From: a virus
Length of the DNA stretch: 64,000 bases
Direction: 5' to 3' (one strand)
Virus record (IMG/VR): IMGVR_UViG_3300020183_000039
Location: 1-64,000 of that record
Positions 57,673 through 64,000 of the stretch are shown piece by piece. The translations under genes and the position numbers were made by a program. The notes beneath the pieces are model-generated. The model saw nothing but the letters and a program-made list of their open reading frames with translations, was not told the origin of the DNA and made no database searches. Each line of letters begins with the position of its first letter. Position 1 is the stretch's first letter.

Positions 57673-57878
57673 GCGCACAGTCCGTGGTCGGTCGCGTAGC
57701 GCCCCTTGTCTCCCTTCTTCAGTCGAAGAGCAAGCATCAGGGAGTCTTCGGCCGAAAGGCTTCTTACCTCCCCGATGTACTCACCGAAAGGATCCCTAAC
57801 GCGGACGACGTGGACCGAGCGGCCGCCTGAGCCGCCCAGAGTCCCGTCTTCGTAGAGCTCGAAGATGTAGCCTGTCAT
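57669..57878 (-). CDS. Small beta-rich hypothetical protein
   Basis: 69 residues, MTGYIFELYEDGTLGGSGGR, SVHVVRVRDPFGEYIGEVRS, ending DHGLCA. Strand-rich with a short helix (EDSLMLALRL). First gene after an early promoter 30 bases upstream, with GGAGG-like AAAGGAGGTCA before the ATG. Confidence 0.75.
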   Translation of the reverse strand: MTGYIFELYEDGTLGGSGGRSVHVVRVRDPFGEYIGEVRSLSAEDSLMLALRLKKGDKGRYATDHGLCA

Positions 57879-57905
57879 TGACCTCCTTTGTGGTCCTATA
57901 TGTTC

Positions 57906-57935
57906 ATTCTATACCCGAGCCGAGCAACCGTAAAC
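57906..57935 (-). promoter_or_regulatory. GTTTAC-N16-TATAGA promoter
   Basis: Minus strand GTTTAC (57935-57930), 16 bases, TATAGAAT. Start of the 69-residue gene lies 30 bases downstream. Confidence 0.7.
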
Positions 57936-57939
57936 AACT

Positions 57940-58149
57940 CTACTGCAATGTGGTCGCCATCTCGAGGGCGATGCGGCGAAGATCGTCGGACGTCATGTGC
58001 TCGAGCCCAGCTTCGTCCATGATGTCCGCGGTCTTCTTCAGGTACGAGATGAGCGAATCGAGGATAGCGTTGCTCAGGTGCTGCTCGAGCAGTTTCTCGA
58101 GCTCCTGCTGAGTGTAGCCAGGTGGAGCGATGATTTGAACTTCGCTCAT
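57940..58149 (-). CDS. Small helical hypothetical protein
   Basis: 69 residues, MSEVQIIAPPGYTQQELEKL, LEQHLSNAILDSLISYLKK, TADIMDEAGLEHMTSDDLRR. Three helices. Coupled to the membrane protein gene by ATGA overlap; may work with it. Confidence 0.7.
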   Translation of the reverse strand: MSEVQIIAPPGYTQQELEKLLEQHLSNAILDSLISYLKKTADIMDEAGLEHMTSDDLRRIALEMATTLQ

Positions 58150-58544
58150 TTGTCTACGTTGAAGACTGGAGCAGGGATGCTTCCTTGGCTTGGGATCATG
58201 TACACGGTCTTGTTACCATTCTTGTTACCCTCTTCAAGGCCCGTGATCCAAAGATATGACAGGTAGTCGCGGTTGCCCTTGAGGCTATCGCCGATGATCT
58301 GGTTGGCCTGAGCGACACCTTTGGCACGTTCGACCTCGGCCTGAGCAAGCTCTTTGGCAGAGTCGAGCTTGGCCTTGGCCTCGAGCACGGCCACTTGACG
58401 GGTGAACTCGGCCTCCTGGAGCTGAGCTTTACCGCTGAGGGTCTTGGTGTACACGCCGTACTGTGGCAAGCCGAAAGCCAAGCCGCCGACGACGATGGCA
58501 CCAAGCAGGCCGATGATGATCGCGCTAGACTCGTCGTTTCGCAT
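58146..58544 (-). CDS. SPFH-tail-like membrane protein
   Basis: 132 residues from the ATG at 58544 (MRNDESSAIIIGLLGAIVVG). One membrane segment at about 8-28, then a coiled coil LQEAEFTRQVAVLEAKAKLDS and AEVERAKGVAQANQIIGDSLKGN, a YLSYLWITGLEEGN segment and VYMIPSQG. This copies the N-terminal anchor and C-terminal tail of prohibitin/HflC-type (SPFH) proteins but lacks the band-7 domain. Possible membrane scaffold or host FtsH modulator. Confidence 0.78.
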   Translation of the reverse strand: MRNDESSAIIIGLLGAIVVGGLAFGLPQYGVYTKTLSGKAQLQEAEFTRQVAVLEAKAKLDSAKELAQAEVERAKGVAQANQIIGDSLKGNRDYLSYLWITGLEEGNKNGNKTVYMIPSQGSIPAPVFNVDK

Positions 58545-58630
58545 TAGTCTTGTGGGTTGTTGTGGACTAGCAGGTGGTTGAGGAATGCAGCCGAGAAGGC
58601 CGAAGCAATCCAAAGAAGGAAGAAGCTCAT
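58544..58630 (-). CDS. 28-aa hydrophobic mini-protein
   Basis: MSFFLLWIASAFSAAFLNHLLV, then HNNPQD. Its ATG overlaps the upstream TGA (ATGA) and its TAA overlaps the next ATG (TAATG), so it fills the gap exactly; this favours translation. A single membrane helix, next to the SPFH-tail-like protein. Confidence 0.6.
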   Translation of the reverse strand: MSFFLLWIASAFSAAFLNHLLVHNNPQD

Positions 58631-58809
58631 TCCCAGAACCGATCTCCTAAGCCAAGGGCCATAACCATTGTAGCATAATCACCCTCAGAAGTAAACCCGG
58701 AAGCCGCCCATCGATCGTAGGCGCACTTGTAGACGAAACCCCAGAGCTGCTGCTTCTTGGTCATCTGGTACCTCTCAGCCGCGATGCGGGCCTTGTTGAT
58801 CGTGTCCAT
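58627..58809 (-). CDS. Small hypothetical protein
   Basis: 60 residues, MDTINKARIAAERYQMTKKQ, then WGFVYKCAYDRWAASGF and ending GDRFWE. Aromatic-rich helices. It shares a base with the phosphoesterase stop. A GTTTAC-N18-TACAAT promoter-like sequence lies inside it (58667-58696), which may serve the membrane genes downstream. Confidence 0.7.
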   Translation of the reverse strand: MDTINKARIAAERYQMTKKQQLWGFVYKCAYDRWAASGFTSEGDYATMVMALGLGDRFWE

Positions 58810-59438
58810 CAGATGTCGAGGTCGACGTAGGATAGCTCTCCGAGGCCGATGAACTCGACCCCGTCGAACACGGTGTGGTGATCGAAGTGCCAGTGCCCGT
58901 GGATCCAGAGCTCTGGCTTGTGCACGTAGAGCAGGTTGTCGAAGAACTGCCGTGTGACGCTGGGGATGTCGTACTTGTACTTGTTCTTCACGCTAAGGAC
59001 GTGGTTCACCATGGTCTCGGGGCACTCGTGGGAGACAACGACCTTCGGACGAGCCTCCTCGTAAGCGTCCATGAGCGTGAGAAACTCCGAGTAGCTGAGC
59101 TCTTCGTCGGCCCACCAGTCCCAGCCCTCCGTGCGAAGATGCTTGTCAATCGACAGAGCACCGCCAACACAGAACACGGAATCGTCAACCAACGCACCGT
59201 CAGGGATCCAACACTGATGAGAACGGCACTGCGAGGGGTTATCATGGTTGCCTCGGATGAACTTGTGGTCGCCCTTGGACATGGCGTCAAAAGGCGGGCG
59301 GGAGTAGATTTCGGTACGAGGGTTGTAGAACCCTATGCCGAGGTCGCCCACTTGGATCGAGCGAGGGACATCCTTGATGAGCTTCTTGTAGCGAGTCCAC
59401 TTGCCGTGGACATCACCGATGAAGCGGATAGTGGTCAT
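58809..59438 (-). CDS. Calcineurin-like metallophosphoesterase
   Basis: 209 residues from the ATG at 59438 (MTTIRFIGDVHGKWTRYKKL), overlapping the upstream stop as ATGA. GDVHGKW, VGDLGIG, FIRGNHDNP, VVSHECPE and HGHWHFDH supply the full metallophosphoesterase motif set. It is closest in pattern to short phage MPEs with a Trp-rich middle. Third such enzyme in 5 kb, in one operon with the RNA ligase. Confidence 0.87.
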   Translation of the reverse strand: MTTIRFIGDVHGKWTRYKKLIKDVPRSIQVGDLGIGFYNPRTEIYSRPPFDAMSKGDHKFIRGNHDNPSQCRSHQCWIPDGALVDDSVFCVGGALSIDKHLRTEGWDWWADEELSYSEFLTLMDAYEEARPKVVVSHECPETMVNHVLSVKNKYKYDIPSVTRQFFDNLLYVHKPELWIHGHWHFDHHTVFDGVEFIGLGELSYVDLDI

Positions 59439-59680
59439 GTGTCCATCCACTCCCAGCCAAGCAAGAATCTGGTCATCAGGCGGCTGAGGCGATTAGGGCG
59501 CTTAGCCACGTGGACGTGAAAGTTCCCGTTGATCCTCCAGCAACCGGCGGTCTTCGGAATTTCGATTTGAGATCCCGCGATCGTGAACGTATTCGGGCAA
59601 GTCAATTTAAGCGGCTCCCCGATATTGTTCTCGGTAACTGTCACGCCCCACGGGTCAGGCACGTTAATCTCGTTGTTCAT
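59435..59680 (-). CDS. Small beta-rich hypothetical protein
   Basis: 81 residues from the ATG at 59680 (MNNEINVPDPWGVTVTENNI), which overlaps the ligase stop as ATGA. Strands (LKLTCPNTFTIAGSQIEIP, CWRINGNFHVHVA) then a basic helix ending LLGWEWMDT. Unknown. Coupled to both RNA-repair-type genes. Confidence 0.7.
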   Translation of the reverse strand: MNNEINVPDPWGVTVTENNIGEPLKLTCPNTFTIAGSQIEIPKTAGCWRINGNFHVHVAKRPNRLSRLMTRFLLGWEWMDT

Positions 59681-60759
59681 AGGACTGCGATCTCCTGGTA
59701 CTTCTTCTCTGTCTGCTCGGAGAGCCACTCGGAGAAGCTCGAGTATTTGCCAGCTCTGATACCGAACATGGCGCCGCTCACAGCTTTATGGTGCTCCATG
59801 ACCTGCATAGCGAACTCCTTCTGGTTCAGCTCTCGGTAGAGCCGCACGAAGTCTTCGACCCAGTGGCCGATCACGGCGATCTGAGAGACCCGCAGGTCGA
59901 ACTCCTTGCGATACTCCGGAAAGTAAGTCAAGAACTCTTCGAGATCATCGGCCTTCCAAAGCTCGAAGAAACTCGGGTCGCCATTGCCCTTGACCTGGTG
60001 CATGCGGACGTACGACTCGCCCTTGACCTTCAGTCGGCTACCGTGCTTGTCCACGATGACAAAGCCTTCGTGCTCTGAGCCCTTGAGTGTGGACGCGCAC
60101 TCGAGGATCTTGTCCAGAGATCGGAGGTAGGTCCAGGGTTGCGCGACTTGGAATGTCCCGCTGAAGCCTTCCAAAGGCATCTCGGCCATGGTCGCTTTGT
60201 CGCGCACGGCCAGAAGCGGAAGAGTGTCAAACTTGTGGTTGACGACGACCTTGTTGCGCGACGAGCAGAGCTCGAAGATGTAGACGAGACTCGGTTCCAG
60301 ATCGTCCTTGGAGTACCCGACCTTGCCGAACACCTGCCAGAAGAGCTGCTCGAATGTCATCGGCATCTCGCCGAACCGAATGTCCGCTCCGACGGTCCCG
60401 GACGTGGAGACCACCCAGGTCCCGTAGTGATTGAAGAGCTTGATGAGAGACCCGTCGTACTTCTCGTAGACCCGAGCCGACTTCCAGTCGATCTCAGCGG
60501 CCCACGGCTCTCCCGGGTTGAAGAACCGGTCGAACGCGTACGCCACGGTCTGCCACGTGCCGAACCAGTCCTCGACAACCGCACCACGGCACACTTGCAC
60601 GATGCGGGAGGACTTGTCAGCTATCGGCCCGTACTTCAAGCAGTAGAGGCCGGTGTGGCGCTGGTCGTTCGTGATACGGATGCCTTGCTCCTTGAGCGAC
60701 TCGAGACCATGCTCGGAGATCCACTCTTCGAGGAAGACGACAGATGGGTTCCTTTCCAT
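59677..60759 (-). CDS. RNA ligase, T4 Rnl1-like
   Basis: 360 residues; seals RNA breaks via a ligase-AMP intermediate. Nucleotidyltransferase motifs: I EKYDGSLIKLF with Lys100, III YIFELCSSRNKVVV, IV HEGFVIVD, V LKVKGESYV. VQVCRGAVVED before motif I and the C-terminal helical region (WVEDFVRLYRELNQKEFAMQVM) are as in the Rnl1 family. With the PNK-like gene and metallophosphoesterases it could undo host anticodon-nuclease damage. Confidence 0.9.
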   Translation of the reverse strand: MERNPSVVFLEEWISEHGLESLKEQGIRITNDQRHTGLYCLKYGPIADKSSRIVQVCRGAVVEDWFGTWQTVAYAFDRFFNPGEPWAAEIDWKSARVYEKYDGSLIKLFNHYGTWVVSTSGTVGADIRFGEMPMTFEQLFWQVFGKVGYSKDDLEPSLVYIFELCSSRNKVVVNHKFDTLPLLAVRDKATMAEMPLEGFSGTFQVAQPWTYLRSLDKILECASTLKGSEHEGFVIVDKHGSRLKVKGESYVRMHQVKGNGDPSFFELWKADDLEEFLTYFPEYRKEFDLRVSQIAVIGHWVEDFVRLYRELNQKEFAMQVMEHHKAVSGAMFGIRAGKYSSFSEWLSEQTEKKYQEIAVL

Positions 60760-60770
60760 GAGTTGATCAT

Positions 60771-60800
60771 AAAGAAAGGGCGACCGAGTTAGCCGCCCTT
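60771..60800 (-). terminator. Rho-independent terminator before RNA ligase operon
   Basis: Minus strand: AAGGGCG / CGCCCTT stem, 11-base loop, then TCTTTATG. A -10-like TATGAT follows, 10 bases before the ligase ATG. Separates the ligase operon from the 33-residue gene. Confidence 0.75.
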
Positions 60801-60808
60801 GTACCAGT

Positions 60809-60910
60809 TCATTCGTTGGTCGCTTCGATGATGATCGCAGCTATGACGCCGATGACCCATAGCAGACCGATACCGATGAAGATGTTGAGGCTCCAGACTG
60901 GGTCAGTCAT
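60809..60910 (-). CDS. 33-aa single-span membrane protein
   Basis: MTDPVWSLNIFIGIGLLWVI, then GVIAAIIIEATNE. A single hydrophobic helix covers most of the chain. It overlaps the end of the 105-residue gene by 8 bases and ends just before the terminator. Confidence 0.6.
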   Translation of the reverse strand: MTDPVWSLNIFIGIGLLWVIGVIAAIIIEATNE

Positions 60911-61220
60911 CGTTCTCGAGGAACCAGTTGTCAGGTTTGGTGAACCAACATGCCAGGTCGGTAGGATCTTGCGGGCCGATGAGGTGGTTCCGAGGGTCCG
61001 GGTCTCCGAGGTCGAGGTCGTTGAGGAACTCGTTCATGGAGCCCGGCTCAGGCTTTCCCTGGATGGCTTCTCGACGCGCTTGGTTGATGATACGAGCCGC
61101 GGACCGATTGTGGTCTGCCCACTTCTGTGCCCAGGTCATCTCCTCGAAAGAGACGGCGATGCCGCCCGCGATGCGGGCCGCGATGTCCTCGAGGCGAAGG
61201 CGCGTCTCGGTGGAAAGCAT
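60903..61220 (-). CDS. Hypothetical protein downstream of tRNA
   Basis: 105 residues, MLSTETRLRLEDIAARIAGG, with EEMTWAQKWADHNRSAARII and a C-terminal DLACWFTKPDNWF segment. Helical N-terminus, acidic loop-rich C-terminus. First gene after tRNA-Thr; GGTAAGAT lies 24 bases before the ATG. No family recognised. Confidence 0.7.
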   Translation of the reverse strand: MLSTETRLRLEDIAARIAGGIAVSFEEMTWAQKWADHNRSAARIINQARREAIQGKPEPGSMNEFLNDLDLGDPDPRNHLIGPQDPTDLACWFTKPDNWFLENDD

Positions 61221-61254
61221 GTTGATCTCTCGGCCTGAGGGATCTTACCTCGAA

Positions 61255-61326
61255 AGCCTTCGACTGGATTTGAACCAGCGACCTGCTGTTTACGAAACAG
61301 CTGCACTACCACTGTGCTACGAAGGC
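61255..61326 (-). tRNA. tRNA-Thr (CGT anticodon)
   Basis: Minus strand: acceptor GCCTTCG pairs with CGAAGGC, D-arm with AGTGGTA, anticodon stem GCTGT/ACAGC around TTCGTAA (anticodon CGT), T-arm GGTTCAAATCC. 72 bases, CCA not encoded. It reads ACG, a codon favoured in a GC-rich genome. Confidence 0.92.
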
Positions 61327-61467
61327 GAAGGCCCCGTTTAACACGTGAGACGCCTCAAGGGCGCACAGAGGTGGGGGCACGAGCGGGGGAGGCCATCCCC
61401 CCGACCTACCGAAGTAGGATTTAGTGCCACCGGCATTCCGGTTTATCTTTCCGGCGCAAAGTGGCAA
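61327..61467 (-). ncRNA. Structured spacer RNA between tRNAs (candidate)
   Basis: 141 bases with no ORF. The minus strand can fold: GCCAC/GTGGC enclosing CCGG...CCGG, a CCTAC-TTCG-GTAGG hairpin (very stable UUCG loop), CGGGGG/CCCCCG, and GCGCC-CTTGA-GGCGT. It may be a tRNA-processing spacer, a small RNA, or an unrecognised RNA. It does not fit a tRNA, and I could not match a known ribozyme core. Confidence 0.35.
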
Positions 61468-61539
61468 CTGGCGTGGCAGGGCTCGAACCTGCGGCCAGCC
61501 GATTAACAGTCGGCGGCTCTACCACTGAGCTACACGCCA
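61468..61539 (-). tRNA. tRNA-Asn (GTT anticodon)
   Basis: Minus strand: acceptor TGGCGTG pairs with CACGCCA, D-arm TAGCTCAGTGGTAGAGC, anticodon stem GCCGA/TCGGC around CTGTTAA (anticodon GTT), T-arm CAGGTTCGAGCCCTG. 72 bases, CCA not encoded. Confidence 0.94.
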
Positions 61540-61541
61540 AT

Positions 61542-61568
61542 GAAGAAAGGGAGCCCTCTCGAGCTCCC
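61542..61568 (-). terminator. Rho-independent terminator after lysozyme gene
   Basis: Minus strand: GGGAGC / GCTCCC stem with an 8-base loop, then TTTCTTC. It lies directly past the lysozyme stop and just before tRNA-Asn. Confidence 0.8.
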
Positions 61569-61581
61569 AGTCATCATAGAC

Positions 61582-62214
61582 TCAGCTCTCGAGGGTAAAC
61601 TTACGAGCGTACTCGTAAGCGAAGTGAGTCCGTGCACCGTGATGGCCCCACCCGATCCACTTGTAAGCGGTTCGCATGTAGTCGTCGATGGTGCGGCCTG
61701 GCTTCAGCATCTTGTCCTCGATGGTTTTCCACTGGGGCTCCTCGAAGATGTAGCTGAGCTGGGCGTGAATGGAAGAGGGGTCATGCCCGAGCTTCCGAGC
61801 GTGGGTCCCAAGCCCGCGGAAGCGGTTCTCGGATGTCCACTGGATGAGGCCGAAGCCTCCCGAGCGGCAACCGTGGTAGCCCGCGCGCGCGCCGCCTTCG
61901 CAGACGTTGGGAACGAATGTCGACTCTTGTCGAATGTTCCCCATGATGGTGGCAAGCGCGTTGCGGTCTTTGATTCCGCGGTCTTGAAGCGTCTGGAGCG
62001 CAATCTGTTCGTTTGCGTTGCAGCCCTTACAGATCAGTCGTGGTTCCTTGATTGGTTCTGGAGCGGCCTCTCGGATGGCTACCTTCGTGTCCGGCTCTTC
62101 TCGAATGATCGAGTAGGGGATAGTGGCCGAAGCCACTGGCGAAGGCAGTAGAGCCAATGACGTCGCAGCAGTACCCACCAGGGACACGGCCGCAATCGTG
62201 AGGGACGAAAGCAT
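61582..62214 (-). CDS. Secreted lysozyme-like protein (Phage_tail_lysozyme type)
   Basis: 210 residues. N-terminal signal MLSSLTIAAVSLVGTAATS-LALL with VASA as a likely cut site. From about 75: LATIMGNIRQESTFVPNVCE, HGCRSGGFGLIQWTSENRF and TAYKWIGWG follow the 'GNI..ES.F.P....G..GGyGL.QWt..R' pattern, with Glu in ES as the probable catalytic acid. A signal peptide suggests host-Sec export for lysis, rather than a tail-bound enzyme. Terminator follows. Confidence 0.85.
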   Translation of the reverse strand: MLSSLTIAAVSLVGTAATSLALLPSPVASATIPYSIIREEPDTKVAIREAAPEPIKEPRLICKGCNANEQIALQTLQDRGIKDRNALATIMGNIRQESTFVPNVCEGGARAGYHGCRSGGFGLIQWTSENRFRGLGTHARKLGHDPSSIHAQLSYIFEEPQWKTIEDKMLKPGRTIDDYMRTAYKWIGWGHHGARTHFAYEYARKFTLES

Positions 62215-62388
62215 TAGATAGGATAGAACTCAGCATCCGTATAGAGGACGGTCACTCGCCCGTCTCAGGGCGCATTCCTCCACGGCACAGGAAGTTTAAG
62301 GGACGTTGCATCCCCGAGTCTCGCCTCGGGTAGGTTCCGAGAAACCCCTCATAAAGATCGCCGTCGTTGATACGACCGAGACCTTGTG

Positions 62389-62416
62389 ATTATACACCAA
62401 TCATTAAACTGTGAAC
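62389..62416 (-). promoter_or_regulatory. GTTCAC-N16-TATAAT promoter upstream of lysozyme
   Basis: Minus strand GTTCAC (62416-62411), 16-base spacer, TATAAT (62394-62389). The 5' leader to the lysozyme ATG is about 170 bases and contains a CCCGAG/CTCGGG hairpin and short unlikely reading frames; I see no other feature in 62215-62388. Confidence 0.75.
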
Positions 62417-62574
62417 TTGTCTCTCTGCAATTTGATCGACTGGAGGAGCGAATCCACCTGGCAAATCTTCTCGGTGAGAGCCTCGTCTTCAGCGTAGTCG
62501 TGGATGAGTCGTTGGATCCAGAACTCTAAGGCTTCGATGGCCAGGTCGTGGTCGTGAAGGGACAGCAAAGACAT
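62404..62574 (-). CDS. Small acidic helical protein
   Basis: 56 residues, MSLLSLHDHDLAIEALEFWI, QRLIHDYAEDEALTEKICQ, ending RDKFTV. One base after the upstream stop. Its last codons contain the lysozyme promoter's -35. Confidence 0.7.
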   Translation of the reverse strand: MSLLSLHDHDLAIEALEFWIQRLIHDYAEDEALTEKICQVDSLLQSIKLQRDKFTV

Positions 62575-62575
62575 G

Positions 62576-62779
62576 TCAGTCGCGGTCGGAGATGTCCCAA
62601 GTCGTCATCTCGGGAGCCAGGCTCATGCGGCCAGCGCGGATCTCGTTGCGGCGCCACTCCTCGCGCTCTAGTTGCTTGAGGTACTGCTCCATGACGAGCT
62701 GGCAGGCCGGGTCATTCTTGGCGGTCTCGTTGACGAGGAAGGCGCCGTTGTGGACGCGTTGTAGAGGTTGTTTGTCCAT
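62576..62779 (-). CDS. Small hypothetical protein
   Basis: 67 residues, MDKQPLQRVHNGAFLVNETA, helical middle (QLVMEQYLKQLEREEWRRNEI), ending TTWDISDRD. Lies directly after a terminator. Confidence 0.7.
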   Translation of the reverse strand: MDKQPLQRVHNGAFLVNETAKNDPACQLVMEQYLKQLEREEWRRNEIRAGRMSLAPEMTTWDISDRD

Positions 62780-62792
62780 GGTGTTTGCAGAT

Positions 62793-62820
62793 AAGAAGAA
62801 AGCCCCGCCGAAGCGGGGCC
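62793..62820 (-). terminator. Rho-independent terminator
   Basis: Minus strand: GCCCCGC-TTCG-GCGGGGC stem then TTTCTTCTT, a strong terminator just past the 84-residue gene. Confidence 0.92.
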
Positions 62821-62827
62821 GAAGAAG

Positions 62828-63082
62828 TCAGGCAGGCTTAGAGTTGAGAGCCAGAGTGCGCATGCCGGGTCCGGTAACCACCCAGCCGTTCACCTGCTCC
62901 CAGCGGATGAGCCCGATCTCGCGGAGCTCGTTGATGCGATGCTCGCGAGTGTGGTGGGAGGTCCAGACTCTGTGGAGCTCGCCGGTCTGGTAGCCACGGC
63001 GGAGGTCTTCACGGAGACCCGTGGAAGCGATGATCGCGAGGAGCGCTTTCTTCTGGAACCTGGAGAGCTTGATGAAGTTCAT
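62828..63082 (-). CDS. Winged-helix-like small protein
   Basis: 84 residues. SRFQKKALLAIIAST, TREHRINELREIGLIRWEQVNGWVVT gives a helix, helix, beta-wing order like MarR-type winged helices. Candidate early transcription regulator, with its own promoter and terminator, so it is a single-gene transcription unit. Confidence 0.7.
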   Translation of the reverse strand: MNFIKLSRFQKKALLAIIASTGLREDLRRGYQTGELHRVWTSHHTREHRINELREIGLIRWEQVNGWVVTGPGMRTLALNSKPA

Positions 63083-63103
63083 TGGCCTTCCTTTGACAGA
63101 TCA

Positions 63104-63133
63104 ATCATATACCATTGACCTGAGAAAGTAAAC
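63104..63133 (-). promoter_or_regulatory. GTTTAC-N16-TATATG(AT) promoter
   Basis: Minus strand GTTTAC (63133-63128), 16 bases, TATATGAT. The winged-helix gene ATG is 22 bases on, with AAGGAAGG between. Confidence 0.7.
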
Positions 63134-63135
63134 CC

Positions 63136-63651
63136 CTAGTCCCAGAACCTGTCCATGGTCTCCACCACGCGGCGGAAGTGACACCACGCTACGAATCGCC
63201 CGTTGTAGAGCCTCTCGTTCAACTGCAGCATGCGGATCTCATGCGCGCAGGCGTGAGTGATCGCATTCGACTCGGTGTAGCCCCACGCGCGGAAACAGTC
63301 GAACTTCTCAATGTAGACTACAAACGGAAACTGCCGTTGATAGGCTCTGTGAAACACCGCGTCCCGTCTCAACCCGTCCTTCTGTTTGATCTCGACCTTG
63401 CCGTACCCGAACTGGTTGTCGATCTCGTCGATGCTGAAGTCCAGCCCGTCGATGTACTCCTCGGCCAGCTGCGTGTCGAAGACCACTTCTGTGCGCTGCC
63501 AGTCCTCGGTCAGCCCGATGCAATAGTCCTTGAACTCCTTGTCGTGCGCTCGCCACACGATGTTGTGGACGAAGAAGGGGTACTGCATCACGGCCTTTGG
63601 GTACCGGATGGAGAAGTGCAGGATCTCGAACGAGCGATCGGTGTCGGTCAT
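63136..63651 (-). CDS. Hypothetical alpha/beta protein
   Basis: 171 residues, MTDTDRSFEILHFSIRYPKA, with aromatic-rich strands and IDEIDNQFGYGKVEIKQKDG in the middle, ending RVVETMDRFWD. Cysteine and His near AITHACAHEIRML. No family recognised. The start overlaps the membrane gene stop (ATGA). Confidence 0.7.
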   Translation of the reverse strand: MTDTDRSFEILHFSIRYPKAVMQYPFFVHNIVWRAHDKEFKDYCIGLTEDWQRTEVVFDTQLAEEYIDGLDFSIDEIDNQFGYGKVEIKQKDGLRRDAVFHRAYQRQFPFVVYIEKFDCFRAWGYTESNAITHACAHEIRMLQLNERLYNGRFVAWCHFRRVVETMDRFWD

Positions 63652-63803
63652 GGCCTCAGAGAGTGGCGGAGCCCTAGCAGTAGGAACACACAGGCGAAGC
63701 CCACGTAGATGTAGAACGTGGCGGCCGGAGCCAAGAGCGTGAGGCCCAGCGAGGCCATCGCCAGGAGGAAGAAGATCGTAGCTGGTAGTTTCGATGCCCG
63801 CAT
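63648..63803 (-). CDS. 51-aa two-span membrane protein, candidate holin
   Basis: MRASKLPATIFFLLAMASLG, then LTLLAPAATFYIYVGFACVF, ending LRHSLRP. Two membrane segments with a Pro/Ala turn and basic ends, as in class II holins. Distance to the lysozyme gene (1.4 kb) permits such a role but does not prove it. Confidence 0.65.
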   Translation of the reverse strand: MRASKLPATIFFLLAMASLGLTLLAPAATFYIYVGFACVFLLLGLRHSLRP

Positions 63804-63810
63804 GGTGTCC

Positions 63811-64000
63811 TCAGTAGTCGGAGCCGTCCGGCCAGTCTTCCTCTTCGGCCCTGTCAGGGTCCCAGAGGAGGCAATTGAGCATGTCCGATAGATACCTAAT
63901 CTCCTCCAGTTCGAGGCCCTCCAGGGTCATCAGGGGACCGTCTCCGAAACAGATGGAGATCGAGTAGCCGAAGTCTGGGCTATAGCCGGAAGTGGCTTGG
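63811..64000 (-). CDS. Partial hypothetical protein (N-terminus off window)
   Basis: C-terminal 62 residues: YSPDFGYSISICFGDGPLM, LEGLELEEIRYLSDMLNCLL, ending EEEDWPDGSDY. A strand followed by an acidic helix; function unknown. Confidence 0.6.
   Translation of the reverse strand, partial: QATSGYSPDFGYSISICFGDGPLMTLEGLELEEIRYLSDMLNCLLWDPDRAEEEDWPDGSDY

Noticed and set aside
61327-61467. Third tRNA or a hammerhead/HDV-type ribozyme in the tRNA spacer
   Set aside because: No 7-bp acceptor with a matching T-arm, and no CUGAUGA or GAAA core in the right places.
62215-62388. Tiny frames in the lysozyme leader (18-19 codons)
   Set aside because: Very short, without a spaced ribosome site, and the leader is better explained as untranslated RNA with a hairpin.
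1-64000. CRISPR arrays, integrase, attachment sites, insertion sequences and photosynthesis genes
   Set aside because: No regularly spaced repeats, no recombinase or transposase motif and no psbA-type protein were seen on either strand; a lytic phage region is more likely.

Overview
The window is a stretch of a tailed-phage genome. Every gene I can support lies on the minus strand, packed with ATGA/TGATG overlaps, and no stretch above 300 bases lacks a gene. A large contractile-tail sheath, a gp25-like wedge, a J-like baseplate protein, a tail tube and a Mu-type head set (gp29-like portal, I-like protease/scaffold, F-like head protein) make it a myovirus. The DNA polymerase resembles mitochondrial polymerase gamma, a trait I recall from the marine cyanophage S-TIM5. 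A SwmB-like domain also hints at a cyanobacterial host. No photosynthesis gene is visible, so the host stays an inference.

Right to left, which is the direction of transcription: 64.0-47.6 kb holds small early genes, two tRNAs (Asn-GTT, Thr-CGT), a secreted lysozyme, an RNA ligase, a polynucleotide-kinase-like protein, three metallophosphoesterases, an MBD4-like DNA glycosylase, the polymerase, a dNMP kinase and a ThyA-like enzyme whose specificity Asn is Asp, as in dCMP hydroxymethylase. Several of these genes sit behind a GTTTAC-N16-TATAAT type promoter. 47.6-34.2 kb holds tail chaperones (with a probable -1 frameshift at CCCAAAC), tail completion, sheath, wedge, portal, protease/scaffold, capsid and tube genes. 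34.2-14.3 kb holds baseplate and fibre genes. 14.3-11.2 kb holds the terminase and PhoH.

11.2-0 kb is the most unusual region. At least five, probably seven, proteins begin with the same short module: a helical lead, then DFARCQR-DGS-YGT-GQCRKG or a variant, always with two cysteines. Behind it come unrelated bodies: two protein-kinase-like domains, an HNH nuclease, coiled coils and unknown domains. Between them lie duplicated partner genes: two near-identical 138-139-aa proteins and two 50-aa proteins, each of the latter directly after a kinase. I read this as a cassette of cargo proteins sharing one sorting or packaging tag, probably carried in the virion. Base composition changes sharply inside the cassette: very GC-rich from 0 to 8.6 kb, clearly AT-richer from 8.6 to 10.2 kb.

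A second theme is a possible cytosine-modification and repair set: dCMP-type ThyA, dNMP kinase and MBD4-like mismatch glycosylase. A third is a repeated GGGTAAAA motif about 30 nt before several structural gene starts, which may be a late promoter element.
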